Shown here: positions 47,282 through 60,100 of the stretch, one piece after another
Numbering within the stretch: the stretch's first letter is position 1
How the letters are laid out: the number at the start of each line of letters is the position of its first letter
NCBI GenBank assembly: GCA_033065855.1
Contig: JAVXUO010003193.1
Location: 124,001 to 188,000, forward strand
Reading direction: 5' to 3'
DNA: 64,000 bases
From: Escallonia rubra
Lineage: Eukaryota > Streptophyta > Magnoliopsida > Escalloniales > Escalloniaceae
Translations under genes and position numbers: made by a program
The notes under the pieces: generated by a model
What the model saw: only the letters and a program-made list of their open reading frames with translations
What the model was told of the DNA's origin: nothing
The model's database searches: none

Positions 47282-48790
47282 TAAAAGATCTTGGGAACCC
47301 GTGTTTCATGAATAGTGAAGTAGGAATTCATGGGTGGATCGATCTAGAAAGTCTAATCAGAGAGTGCCAAAAAACCATAAAAAACAAATTGATGGCTAAC
47401 ATAAAAGAATTCAAAAAGTTCATGTTCATGTTCATATAAAACATGAATAATAAAAAAACACATTATAACTAGTGTCACTATTGAATCCATTAAATATAAA
47501 ATAGATTGCTCAATTTGACTACTAACAATATATTTTCACCATGCATAGTGACTTATTTAACTTGCTAAGGTTACTCAACTATAAATTTTTAATTTTGTAT
47601 GAAAAAAGCTTAACTCTTACTGTATAAGTATATTACTAATGTGATTATTAACTATATGAGTACATTAGTCACCTATAAGTTAACCAACAATAAGAATTTA
47701 ATTAAACCAAAAAAAAAGGAACGAACATTAATCTATTATATTCTTCTTCTTCTTTTTGTGTAATGTGGAGATTTAGAAATTGGGATTTAGAAGGATGAAG
47801 ATAGAGCAAGAAAATAACAAAGATAAAGACTATGATAGGACATAAAAAGTAAAAGACACAATAAAATGAAATCCTAATAAATTAACGTTACAATATAATG
47901 GATTTTTGTGAAAATTTTACATATTTTTAAATATATTTATCCATTATCTAAGAAACTAAAAAAAATTCCAAATATATTGAGAATGGCCATGCCCCCCCCC
48001 CCCCCCCCCCCCCCCCAACACACACACCCCACCTAAAAAGGCCTCATTTTCCTGATTTCCGTCAGATATTATAATTTCATAGGCAATAATGATGTTATCA
48101 GGCACGTCGACCACAAAGTAAGTTATATCCGCTAGGGTATATTAGAGAATCTATTAAAAGCCGAAGGTGACCAACGATAATATGAGATATGATCTTGTAA
48201 CTGGTATTGTAAAAGACTGATCGGTGGAAATTAAGTGGCCTTCTCAGGTTGAGGCATCTCAGGGATGAGAGCTATGTGATTTTTGTTTAAAGTGGCAGGG
48301 ATGGCTTCATTCCTAAGGACGCTCTGACTGACTCAGTGGGGTATGTCCTATATTCTTGAAAAACACCTGGGTGATATCCGTTCTTTCCCGGGGCCTTATT
48401 TGGTCCCATCCCATTTCAAGAAAGAGCATTTTTCATTTTACAGTCATTTGGGGGATCCACAAGGTGGCTATAAATCTGACCAGGGCTATAAGTCAAGCGG
48501 GATGGATTAGCCGTTTTCACTGTGGCTAGATTCACCAGCCGCGTATAATTAGCCAAGTGGTTTTGAAACAGACCGTTTTTTGTCATTTTCATCATGGTTA
48601 TTTCTTAAACCTCGATACGTTCTCTTCAGCGACGACTTAGCGTGGTCATGTGAAAGAAATGGATATTATGGTCGCCCTTGCACTCCCATTGCGCGCATTT
48701 TCGCCCTAAGTTTCCGGTACTCATTTTCTTGACAAAGAATAGAGTGGTGTATATCTACTTTGCTTTTAGTTTTTTTAAAGATAAGGTCGC

Positions 48791-49183
48791 CTACAGTTGT
48801 ATACGAGTGAGACATGCATTTAAGCACCCGGTCATGTGTGAGAGAACCCACATCGAATACATCTTGCTGAGTGACCCCTCTCCTCCTCAGATGACGCTGC
48901 TACTGCCGGCTTAAGGAACGGGCTTGTCACTGCCGCCTATAGGTACCCGGTGACTTCTCCTTCTTCGATATATCTCTCCCCTCTTTGTATATATAGAGAC
49001 CCTAGTTATGTTTTCTTTAAAAGTTCTTCTCTGATCCTTGAAGTATCCCGTGTGTGTCCGAGCCGTGTCCAAGCTAGATGCACTCGAGATTTGACTACAA
49101 AATACATGGGAGTGGTAAATAAAACACAGCAAATATAGAGCAAATAAAAACTTGGATTTTGGTGCTTGATTGAATTATAGCTA
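48791..49183. other. intergenic sequence
   Basis: No gene is supported. Overlapping frames on both strands lack any recognisable domain. Confidence 0.4.
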
Positions 49184-49655
49184 GCTGTTTATCGGGATAG
49201 GGGGATTCAAGGAAGCAAAAGCAAGAAACTGTGGACGCACTTCCAGTACATCCGTTTCACGTTGATCCAAGGTCACCCCAAGCATCAATATCACCTTCCT
49301 TTGCCCCATCCAAGAGATAATACGATTCTTGAACACTGAAACACACCCCATATAGCTAACCCATGCAGGCTTCCCCCAGCCTAAATCAACTTCGGTGAGA
49401 CCCATGCCACACCAGCTATTGAACACGTAGGCATCTCTCCCAGAAGAAGCAAGCGGTCGCTTCGAAGTACCTAGGCTTGGGTACATGCTCACTGGTAGCT
49501 ATGGCTGTGAGGGCCTCCATAACTGTTGCTTTGAAGATCCTCTTTGTAACGATCTGCACTTGCGGCTCAAATTTCAGGCCTGCACCCATAGTCAAATATG
49601 TTGGGATAGATTCCTTGCGTCTCTGAGGGAATAACAACTCACAAGGTGTGAATTA
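49184..49655 (-). pseudogene. BAHD acyltransferase pseudogene, truncated
   Basis: On the minus strand this resembles the intact BAHD genes from LFPQRRKES (near the middle of the protein) to the C-terminus (FLAFASLNPP). The N-terminal half with HxxxD is missing. An internal deletion of about 110 residues joins ATACFFWER directly to YVFNSWC with a frame change. DLGWG is kept. Further indels break the C-terminal part. It lies head-to-head with the intact gene at 50449, so it is an inverted local duplicate that has decayed. An AT microsatellite follows its 5' side. Confidence 0.88.
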
Positions 49656-49726
49656 ACAATTAACAATAATTCACAAGTTAACATGACAGCTGCATCTTTG
49701 CCATTTGGCTCCAAGCTGGGGATCTT

Positions 49727-49727
49727 G

Positions 49728-49767
<40 letters not shown>
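49727..49767. repeat. (AT)n microsatellite
   Basis: About 20 AT dinucleotides between the BAHD pseudogene and the second intact BAHD gene. Confidence 0.93.
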
Positions 49768-49768
<1 letters not shown>

Positions 49769-50395
49769 CTCTCCCACTTGCTCAAAACTTGTTGTCTCGA
49801 AGCAACACGAATGTCAAAGAAAACGCTGTTCGTAGAAAGGAGAGATGGTTGGCATCTCCCCTGACGGACGGGAACAGCCAAAGACATAATTCTAGCCGCA
49901 AAGACCACCTCTACATATAGACGGCACTGAAGGTGGAATTAACCTCACATCACATAAACTTCACCAGTTGCAGTTGAGCCAAGAGAGAATCCACTCACTT
50001 GGTACAGCCAACGACATAATTCTAGCCGGCACCTTAGAAGCCAAATTGCAGGCGATCACATAAAGATCCCATGTATAAAACCAATTCCACATAAACAATT
50101 CCCCTGCGTTACATATATATTCTGTGCCCGGGTACATGTCTCCAAACATTTTTAGAAGTAAAAACTTGAATGTTGCAAAACCAGTTGACGCTGTGCCTCT
50201 GATCTGACATGTGTAGGTACAAATTGAATGGTCAAGATGGATCATACATCATTTAATTTGAACAGAATGATGTAAATGACAGGGTTAAACCTACACGCCA
50301 TGTATGTTCGTGAATTTAAAAAAATTATCAACTTTGGCCAATTCTACAAGTATATAGTAATAATAAAAAAATCAAAGATGATTCTTGACCCAGTC

Positions 50396-50402
50396 TATAA
50401 AT
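50396..50402 (+). promoter_or_regulatory. TATA box of the second BAHD gene
   Basis: TATAAAT lies 53 bases before the ATG at 50449, in the same context (CAGTCTATAAATGTAGTAGT) as the box of the first gene. Confidence 0.6.
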
Positions 50403-50448
50403 GTAGTAGTGATGAGGGTGGTGTTAATGAGCTATGAAGGAACGAGCT

Positions 50449-51882
50449 ATGACCAAAGAAGGTACAAATGTAGAAGTTGAAGTGATTTCAACTGAAACCA
50501 TCAAGCCATCTTCACCAACGCCTTCCCACCTCAAAGCCTACAAGATCTCCTTCCTTGACCAACTAATTGTTCCCGGCCACTATATACCATTCTTCACCTA
50601 CTACACACCACCCATTAGAGATGCAACCAAAGCACCAAACTCCATAAGCGGCCAGAAAATACTCAAGGATACGCTCTCGGAAACCTTGACTCGCTTCTAT
50701 CCGCTGGCAGGGAGGGTGCAAAACCAAAATGAGTACGTGATCAATTGCAATGACAAGGGAATTGTTTTCTCAACAGCCCGGGTTAATAACTGTGCCATGA
50801 CAGACTTTCTGTCCAGCAGCCAGCCAAAAGTCGAGTTCCTTCACCAATTCCTTCCTACGTTGCCACCAGTCACAAAACTCGGGGCGGACAACGATGGTAA
50901 GGATGATGACGATCATGATGGACCAGCCCAACTAGCCATCCAACTAAACATATTTTCTTGCGGTGGTGTAGCATTATGCGTGTGCTTCAGACATGATATT
51001 ATCGATGCAACCACCATCAGTGCCTTCCTGAACTGTTGGTCTTCTATTATTCTCTCAAAAGATAATACTAAGCACAAAGGAGCTGTATTTACTCCAGATT
51101 ACTCTGCTCCGTCTTTATTCCCGCAGAGAGGCAAGGAATCTCTCCCAGCATATTTGACTTTGGGTGCAGGCCGGAAACCTGAGCCCGAAGTGCAGATCGT
51201 TACAAAGAGAATCGTCTTCAAAGCAACTGCAGTGGAGGGCCTCAGAGCCATAGCTGCAAGTGAGCATGTGCCCAAGCCTAGCCGCTTCGAAGCGACCGCT
51301 TGCTTCATCTGGAAGCATTGCATGGCAGCTTCTGGGGCAATACGGGGATCCCAGCTGCCATCTCTCATGTGTTTCCCTGCTGACATAAGGAGACGCATGG
51401 TCCCACCGCTCCCACGGTATTCCGTTGGCAACATCCTTTCAATGCTCCTCACAGACAAGTACTGTACCGATGGACCTGCAGAACTAGACGGGTTGGTGAG
51501 CCTACTAAGAAAGGCCTTGGAGCGATTTAAGGACAAGTTCGTTCCTGGGCTTCAAGGCCCTGAACTGTACGAGGCAGTGTCCCAGTCCACCCAAGAGCTT
51601 CATGGATCTGTTTCCACTAGAAATGCTAATCCCTACGTGTTCAATAGTTGGTGTGATATGGGTCTCAATGAAGTCGATTTAGGGTGGGGGAAGCCTGCAT
51701 GGGTAAGCTTTATTGGAGGTCCTTCACGGTTCAAGAATGTTACCTTTCTCTTTGATGGGGCAAAGGAAGGCGATATTGATGCTTGGGTGACTTTGGATCA
51801 ACGTGAAATGGAAGTACTAGAAGAGAATCTGGAATTTCTTGCTTTCGCTTCCTTGAATCCCCCTATCATGATAAACACCTAG
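50449..51882 (+). CDS. BAHD acyltransferase, vinorine synthase-like clade, second copy
   Basis: This intact single-exon frame encodes about 477 residues from the ATG at 50449; an in-frame ATG at 50434 would add five residues. The HxxxD motif is HDIID at residue 182 and DLGWG is at residue 410. It is a close paralogue of the gene at 3180 (roughly nine residues in ten identical by eye). Differences cluster near the N-terminus, in the aspartate-rich loop before the catalytic histidine (here longer, with DGKDDDDHDG) and around residues 380-400 (TQELHGSVSTRNANPYVF). The central third is almost identical to the other copy even at the DNA level. Both genes look functional. Likely a cytosolic acyl-CoA-dependent acyltransferase of specialised metabolism; the substrate is unknown. 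Confidence 0.93.
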   Translation: MTKEGTNVEVEVISTETIKPSSPTPSHLKAYKISFLDQLIVPGHYIPFFTYYTPPIRDATKAPNSISGQKILKDTLSETLTRFYPLAGRVQNQNEYVINCNDKGIVFSTARVNNCAMTDFLSSSQPKVEFLHQFLPTLPPVTKLGADNDGKDDDDHDGPAQLAIQLNIFSCGGVALCVCFRHDIIDATTISAFLNCWSSIILSKDNTKHKGAVFTPDYSAPSLFPQRGKESLPAYLTLGAGRKPEPEVQIVTKRIVFKATAVEGLRAIAASEHVPKPSRFEATACFIWKHCMAASGAIRGSQLPSLMCFPADIRRRMVPPLPRYSVGNILSMLLTDKYCTDGPAELDGLVSLLRKALERFKDKFVPGLQGPELYEAVSQSTQELHGSVSTRNANPYVFNSWCDMGLNEVDLGWGKPAWVSFIGGPSRFKNVTFLFDGAKEGDIDAWVTLDQREMEVLEENLEFLAFASLNPPIMINT

Positions 51883-54141
51883 CAATATTTCAATCATGCA
51901 CCAAAACTGGATACTTCAAGGATCGAAGAAGAATTTCTAAAGAGAACGAAACTGGGGTCTCTCGACTTTTGGGGTCTCTCGACTAAAGTCAGCTACACAA
52001 TTTCATTAACTCCGAAATAGCCCATCAGGTCAACAAACTCCAACTTTCAATAATTCTGAAACAGTCCGATAACTGAACAACCCTCCCTCACCAATTTGGT
52101 TGCAAAGACAACCTATTTTTATGACAGATATAACTCATTAAATATATCAAATTAGCAGTATCCCGAACTGCTACACTGCATTCTATGTTTTTTTAAACTA
52201 ACATATCCGCATATCCACACTATTTCCGAAGTCCATACATCCTACTATACGAATTACGTCCATGTATCAAGTCCTTTTTAGAAACATTTTGTTTCTGAGA
52301 AAAAGGTGTTTGTCTTAAAATTAAAGAGGAAAGAGGTGTTTGTCTTAATATTAAAAATCATTTTATGCAAGTGACTGTTTTTGGAACCAATTCTGTTGGA
52401 ATTGAAATTTGAACAAAATGTGGAAAGTTATTAGAATTTAAATGATTCTAATTTTCCTATTTGGGACAAAAAGGAATTCAAATCCACTAAATTATATCTC
52501 TTGTTTGGAAGAAATAAAAATTGAGAAGGAAATTGTCCTTTTGACAATTACATCCTTTTAAGACTTCTGATGTTAAAAACACTAATTACCGCAAGTTTTA
52601 GCATGGTCTTAAGCCAAAAAGAAAAAAAAGAAAATTTGTTATGAAGGGCCAAAATGATACCCAAAACAAATTTAATACCAGAAAAACTTTAACCACCCAA
52701 ACAAAACTAAAATCAAATCAAATCAAATCTCATAAAACAATAGATGGCACAAGATTCAACCCATGTCTTTATCTAAACATCATAGATGAACTTAAAAACA
52801 AGAAACTTTTAAACTACTTCATTTCTATCTGGGATGATTATTTATCCCCAAAGGTAACCGATTAATACGCATATCAAGCGGACATCTAAAAAACCCTTCT
52901 GCAGGTGTTTGGTTAGAGATGAAAAAATCATAAACAGCTTACCTTGTACAGTGATAGCTCTATCAGGTGCAATTGCAATTTCTGTCATGGATGTAGGATG
53001 ACTGATATATTTTGGTTCAGCTCATCAGAATCGACTTAACAAGTGGTGTTCGTTTCATTCCTTATATAAGTGTCATGTATCAATTTCATTGCTTAAAGGG
53101 GACATTTACATCAGAGACCCCTATGGCTTAAAATTCATGGTTGCACCCCTCAATCCACTCAACACTCCAACCACCCCACCCCTACCCCACCACATTTTGC
53201 ATCGTCTTTCGCTAGAATATGCCCCACTACACCGGAAAATACATGTCCTCCATTTGCAGTTGGCTCCTTTAGTTTTGTCGCAAGCAAAAATGGAGAAATG
53301 GGGCCAGAGATGATGATGGGCGACGGCGTGGCGATGCAAATCTCAATAGTGGGCAGCAGCAAAGGCGTGAACGTTGGTTGTGATGACCATGATATATATG
53401 GGTCGCGACATGTGCCCGTGTATGCGTGCAAAAGTCACATGAGTTTGTGTATGCAAGCAAAAGCCACATGAGTTTGTGTGAGTACGCAGTATGCAGTTGC
53501 GGTGGTGCAACAATGGTGTCCGTGTGGGCTGTTGCGAGGAGGATGTGAGGGTGGTTGGCTACAGTAGCAATGGTCGGGTTGTGTAAAGGTCACGGTAGTC
53601 GGTTAACTAAGTGAAGGACGTGATAGTGGTGGGCCGTGGTAGTTGGCTGCGGCCATTTTGTGAAGGTGAGTGGTGGTGGTGGCGGTGGCAGTGATGCGCT
53701 GCGGTGGTAGTGTGTGGGGGTGAAGATGGAGGGGTCAAAATAATCTGACTCACAAAATAGACACATGGCAACTTTTACTACTAGTGCAAATTTTTCCCAA
53801 TGGAATTGGAAAAAATGGAGATACTTTCAAGAGTGAAACGAAGACTTTGAACACTTGCCATCGATATTTTGTAGGCTCATAGGCATGCGTCTTAAAATTT
53901 AACTGGTAAATAGCACCAAAGCTAGGGGCGTATCCCGTTACATTAAGCATGAAATTGTAAAACTAAACAGCCCAACACTATCCAATTCAAAAACCCTCGC
54001 AGGAGACCATGAAAAGATTCCTCAGCGCAAAAAAATCACTGCAACATTTGCCCTAATACAGGTAACTACAAGGAAAGAGTGCAGAAACATACTATGCCCA
54101 AGTAAAAGTGATAAGATACAAATTTACCGATTAATAAGTGA

Positions 54142-57100
54142 TCAAAAGCGAGCCTTCCGTTTGCGTGCGGTGTATTTTGTATCTGCAGGGACAACATTCC
54201 CCTTTTTTCTCATCTGTTCTTTCTTCTTAAGCACCCATCCTCGTCCTTTCCCTTTCTTGTTAACCTTTTGCCTTTTCCTTGGTCTATGCCTGTCCGAAAC
54301 ACAAACCTACAGGAAGAAAAGTTCTTAGCTTTTTAAATAACTTATGCAAGCCTAATGACAGCTAAAAGACACTGGTTTTTCTGATTTTAGGTCCTGAAAT
54401 GCAAATTGCCATTAATCATCACAAGAGAACTCACTGTCTGATTTTCTTCATCTTCACTACTCTCATTATCAGAACTTTCTTCATCTTCAACTTTTCCATT
54501 TGGCGTCGTACTGCTCAGTGATGGTGGACCACAAGTGAGCACCAGGTATTCTTTTCTCTTCTTGGAACTGTTACAGAAAACGTCACCCATTAGCATACTG
54601 AACGAGTTCGGCAGAGGATAATAAGCTCCTAAAAGTTAACCTACGATGTCGTCCGTACTAAAAAAGTTAATTTCCTGGATCGGCCATTGTAAGTAGTCAC
54701 ATCACATATGGCCAATCATCCAAATTTCTCAAATAAGGGCTCCCTATGATTATGGCAAAGATACAGGGCAACTCTTCATGATATATTATTCGTCTCAAAA
54801 TTTAAGTGACGGCGTCTCTAATCTCACACGAAACAATGTCAAACAAGCATAAAGCGAAAAAGGAAACTCGTGGGCATGTACACGGCATGTGCATATAAAA
54901 TGATTAAGACAAAACATATATTCATGTCATAATGTATTCCGGAATAGAAAAAAGGCGCCATGGCTTTGCATACCTGTGGGGGTAGTCGACAACTACACCA
55001 CCAGCAAATCCAGCGCGCATAGCAAAACCAAGAATTAACTCGCGCTGGGCAATATTTTCAGGATAGACTTGAAAAACTGCTCTTGCTCCCCTTGCCAAAC
55101 ATCTATATAGTGACCCAAAGAAAGCCCTGCAACACATTGTGTGCCAAACAAGTTGAATTCTCAGTCCATCACGAGAGTGCATGACAGTCAAGAAGTGAAA
55201 GCTCAAAAAGTGTGAATCTCGTCTCAAACATACTTCAGTCTTAGCCGAGGCTCATGAGAAGACTTGTCAGCATTGCAAAGCCACTGCCTCATCAATCAAA
55301 TTGTAAAACAGGAAAATCGTTAGAAGAGGAATGCCTAGCTCTAAAACTGCTCTCTAGACGCTAATGATAAACGGTCAGGATAGCAGATCTAGACTTGCAT
55401 ATCTAAAAGTAAAGCAATTTTTACATGAATATAACTAAGCAGAACATTAACCCAATATGCGGTAAAAAAGCTTGGGGACTAGGGCAGCCTGAGCAAACTC
55501 CTCAAGCTTTTTGGCACCAAGTAAAAGGTGAAACAGGCGAGAGCAACCTCATACAGGTTTGTGGAGGATTAGACCAGAACACAACCTTGCCCCTAAGTCA
55601 AAATGACGCAATCTCACCACTGCACCAAGGCTCACCCACTCTCTGGATCCCAACAACAAGATCTTTAGCAAAGTAAAGCACAAATTATATATGCACATCA
55701 AGTGCTAAAGCTGGTTACGGCTTACATTCTGACCTGTGATTCTCATATAACTGTGGTAATTAACAAAATACTGGAGTGTGTGGAGTAAGGGGACACAATC
55801 TGGTGAACAGACTGCAACTAAATCAACTCAATTTTCTCTAATATAAGATATAGAGTTCCTATATCACAGAATTATAACAAAATTTCGGAAATACAATACT
55901 AACGGTACTTTGAAATTTTTTAGAATAAGCATGAACATTTGGAACACGATTTCCGATTTTACTTGGAGCTCCCTACAAAGAAGCAGATTTAATACACACC
56001 ACAAAAACTTTTGAATATGCGACCTAAGACCAAATGTCCAAGCAGGCTAAATTTTGAAGATTCACATTTCATTCTATCTCAGCAATGCCATAAAGTTGCT
56101 TCATGGTGATATAATGTCATGATGTTGCAAGCAAAGATCATGTTCTGTTATATCGTACAAGCGCACAGCAGAAGTCAAACTCAATCCAGCCAAAGTATTA
56201 GCGCATTTATTTAGCACTTTGCTTGAGCCAACTCAAATATTTTCAGTCAAATTCTGCCATGTATTCCATGCCAAGTGTTTTATCACAACAAGTTTACAAC
56301 AAACAAAGCCCTAAAAAAGAGGACTAGTAACCACTTATACAAGCAGGGTATAGTAAAACAAAACAAATGAGTTACGAAAAGCTGCCCTCCTTCCACTACA
56401 TCTCTTCACAAATGCCTAATTATATGAAACTCTAGTAGTAATCTTCAACCCCCTCCTAAGGTGTAACCGCAGCACCCACCTGCACCCCCTCGAACCCCAA
56501 AAAAAAAGCCAATAAAGAGGGCAGAGAAGCCCTCCAAGTAACCCTTATCTGCTGACTGCCTCCATTACAAATCAAAAGAAGAAAAAGAGGGTCTCCTATT
56601 CTATTTCCTATCGAGAAAGAAACCCCCTGGTGTGCAAGGATTGCAGAAACTAGACATACCATTTTTCAATAAATAAATGTCATACTTTCAAATGCACATG
56701 CAACCAACAACTTTCTCATTACTAAGCAGCAAGATCTCACCTCCTGCAGTTCAAAATCCAAAAAAGAGGAACCTTTTCTATATCGTTAACAGAAAGAATT
56801 ATTTTATACATTTTCACATTCAGTGGGCAGAGGAGAGCTTCTCTCTCTGGTTCCAGAGAGAGAAACTCTCCTTAGGATTTTCTTGCTGCTTTCTTAGCCC
56901 CTCAGCCACCTCTCCACCAACCCCCCTCCTCTTCTCCACTCCCCCTCCTTCTCCCACTGCCTCATACACCTCCTTAGCCTCGAGTAATCCTCCTAGTTTT
57001 GTACATCACAATTATTTAGAGTGTTTCGTGTCAGCTTTATGACGTCTAGTAGGTTTTTGGGTTGCCAGTGGTCTGAGACGAACTCCAATGCCTCTCATCT

Positions 57101-60100
57101 CAAAGTTGGTGGGCGTTCATGGAGGAAGCCTAAATTTGTCGCAGACCGTCATCCTCAAGCCTTGTTTGCTGAGATTTGCAGCAGATGTGGTCTCCATAGG
57201 TGAAAACTTTGGCTCCTCTCGTCTCAGATTTGGTGGGTTTTCATGGAGAGAAGCCTTAGTTTTATCGGGGTAAGTTCCAAATCAGTGCATTTCTGTCCGG
57301 ATCTCGCCATATTTCATGGCTCTATCCTTGTTGCATTGTGTAAATTGGTTAATCAGATCTGGTTTTAATCACCCTATTTTGCAAACTTTTTGGCAAATCA
57401 GATCGATTATTACAGATTAAAACTAACAACTTAATTTGAGCAACAGTTCTTTAGCAGATCAGATCGAGGGTACTTTCAGGGACAAGATTATGGTTCAGTT
57501 AGTGGGTGTAAATGATTTGTGAATCTCATCTATCAAGTGAAATTCTTGAGATTTATAGATTGTTACAGATGCTAGAGTTTGGATCAAACCAGAGGTGCAC
57601 ACCTTCTATTCTGCCTTCATTGTGGGAGAAAAGTGGTTTGTAGGGCCACAGCAATGGAGTCTGAGGATGTGTTGGTCCACTTGGATCTTGGGTTATCCAA
57701 CGCTAACTAAGATTTATTGGGCTGCATTCTGGAGCTGTGATACAAGGACTTGTGTGGTTCACGATGAGATGGGGATATAGAAATTGCATTGTTTGTACCT
57801 AGTATTTTTCTTGGAGTGAGTAGCGGTATGCCGGTATCACAAGCATGGTGCAAATCGAGTTTGAGGGCTTGTTAATGGTGCATTCCATCCAGAATCCTAT
57901 GCAGATTGTCCTAGGGTGATGGCCAAGCAAGCTTGTGAATTGGCATTTGTGCATCGATATCTAGGTTGTTTAACTGTCTTTCTTCAGTTAGAATGTCGTG
58001 GCTTTGTTCTAAAGTTCTAGATTTTGTTGCGCAAATTAGCTGGAGCTTCTTATCGCTTGTAATTGTTAGAGCTTTAGCCGAATAAGGACCTTTACCAACA
58101 AAAAGAAAAAAGAAAAGAAAAGCTAGTTTTGCAGTAAATGTTGGACCCTGGGCACTGGCATCATATATAGACCTTCCAACAGTCATTCTGGAGTTGGATG
58201 TGTACAGAAACCATGGTACTACAACATCTGGTTGATCTGATACCAACTGAATCTTTTACAAACACTACTCAAAGCTATACTTAGCATAGAAAGGCCTCTT
58301 TCTAGTTCAAAATTTAGGGACCGTAGAGATTGTTTCCCCACCCACAAAGTGATACTTAAATGAAAATTTCTTTAAAGATACTAGAGCATTTCAAACCGAG
58401 TAAGTGTTTAGAAATACTAGAGCATTTCAAAGCTGGAAACTGTAAATTTTCTTCAAAATACTAGAGCATTTCAAACCCACTAGGTTTCTCAATCTGTCTA
58501 CCACAATAACGAAATAGGAATATACCATATCATATGCCAACACTCAGAAGCAGGACACTTCGGAAAGGCGACATTGGTGTTCTGGCATGTAGCAATTAAA
58601 AACACTTCATAGAAACTGTTGGAAACGTCTCAGACACCTCTTCTCGGTGTTTAAATTTATATGTACAACCCAAAAGTTCAATCACCTGACAAAAACTTCT
58701 TTGATACTCGCCGAAAGGTGACCAAAGACAATTGGATTTCTGTACATAATTTGTTCAAGCAAGAAAAGAAAAGAAATTGTCCAGAAAAAATGGAAAGAAC
58801 AAATTTATTACAAACGTAACGAAGGAGGGCTTCAATAACAGTGTGTTCACAGAGAAAATAACCGTAAACACATTGCATTTGATTGAGGAGAAGGCTAGCT
58901 ACATACCATTTTTAGAAAACATGTAGGAAAGAGAGGTAAGAAAAAGAAAAAAGACAAACAAAACACACCTGAACAGCCGATATACTGATGGCACCATCAA
59001 TAACTCCAGGTCGAAGTCCTAAGCCCTAGCAAATGCAAACATACAATTACATTCTCATAACTATCATATGAGAGCAGAAAGTGTTCTCATATTTTTTTGC
59101 ATGCATTGTAATAGAAGAACAACTAATCCGAATGGTACTTCATACGATTGATCGCAAATATCACCTATACAGTTCTGACAAGATTTCAGATTTCTCTTTT
59201 ATATGAATATTAATTGGTGAGATGGGTTTTTTTCCCTGAAAGACTTCACATGGTATTACAAGTTGCGCGTAAAGAATCCATTATCTGCTGATCATAAGTG
59301 AGCATATTCAACATATTGAATTTATGGCATGAAAGCAAATGAGTCAACTCTGTTCTCTCCCCTTATTTTCCTCCTAATCATGTTAGAAACATAGCACTAG
59401 CAGCCAGTTTAGGCAAAGCAAGTCACACCTTATAAACTGAAAAGTTCTTCAACAAAGTGACAATCTTATAAGGAGCAGTAAAGAAATATTTGGGAATCTT
59501 CCAGAAGCGCAATTTTTTCTTTTGGGAAACTCTAAATCCCCACCCTCATATGTTTATTCACACCTCATTACATAAAAACTTCGCTACTGCACTTTTCAAC
59601 GACAAGTGAAGTATGGCAAGCATAACAGTGATAACACGGTGGAGTTAGACTTTCCTTTTCATTTTTGTTTCTGTAGCTGTATGGAGACACTACCTGAGAT
59701 ACTAGGAAGAATGTTCCGTCAAATCTTCAAGCATGTATGTTCTGTGTTATGAAGATGATGTACCAAGTACCATCATACATCAGAAAATGTTTCCCAAGTT
59801 CATAATTTCATGATGGGCTAACAGTAAAAACTGCATTTGACTGATCATGCCAACTCCACCAACTAAATTAGAGGGACATGAGGAGCATATTTATCGACGC
59901 TGCTGTCCCATGTTGGTTTTTCATCTTTTTCCTTTAGCATTGTGACTTGGGATTCGACAGCCTTATTAGAAAACCCTCAGATGAAGACCTATCTGCATAT
60001 CTTCCACACGTAGACAAGCCCATGACATTTCAATTGGGAAGCACATTTGAAGTAGAAAAGGCCCCAGAGGGCAGCAAAGCTGTAAACACTAGCTGTATAG

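Larger units (their letters stand above)
41166..48790 (-). mobile_element. LINE (L1-type) remnant, split by a Copia insertion
   Basis: Minus-strand pieces of a LINE reverse transcriptase lie on both sides of the Copia element. 48030-48790 carries, with many stops and frameshifts, FFHMTTLSRR, LKWDGTKGPGK and NIIIAYEII, which are landmarks before and within the RT domain. 47287-47400 gives FMKHGFPRSF, and 41166-41313 gives ILLIMSRASSVQY and GIRQGNPLLPYLF. The frame of the last two pieces joins directly once the Copia element and one TAAAA copy are removed. About 600 bases of AT-rich sequence with a C25 run (47992-48016) separate the first two pieces and are not LINE-like. The polymerase core beyond the GIRQG region is missing at 41166. 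Confidence 0.8.
50296..57165. repeat. segmental duplication copy B (BAHD gene plus 3' half of RID2)
   Basis: This is the fullest version of the duplicated block. 50296-53600 matches copy A (3016-6541). 52542-53860, about 54400-54490 and 55615-57165 match copy C (34276-37284). Because it alone carries an intact RID2 gene in place, it is probably the ancestral arrangement. Between the BAHD stop (51882) and the RID2 stop (54142) I see no other gene. Confidence 0.82.

Noticed and set aside
58231..58245. Primer-binding-site-like sequence on the minus strand within RID2 intron 5
   Set aside because: No LTR pair, polypurine tract or coding remnant could be found around it, so a TRIM-like element could not be supported.
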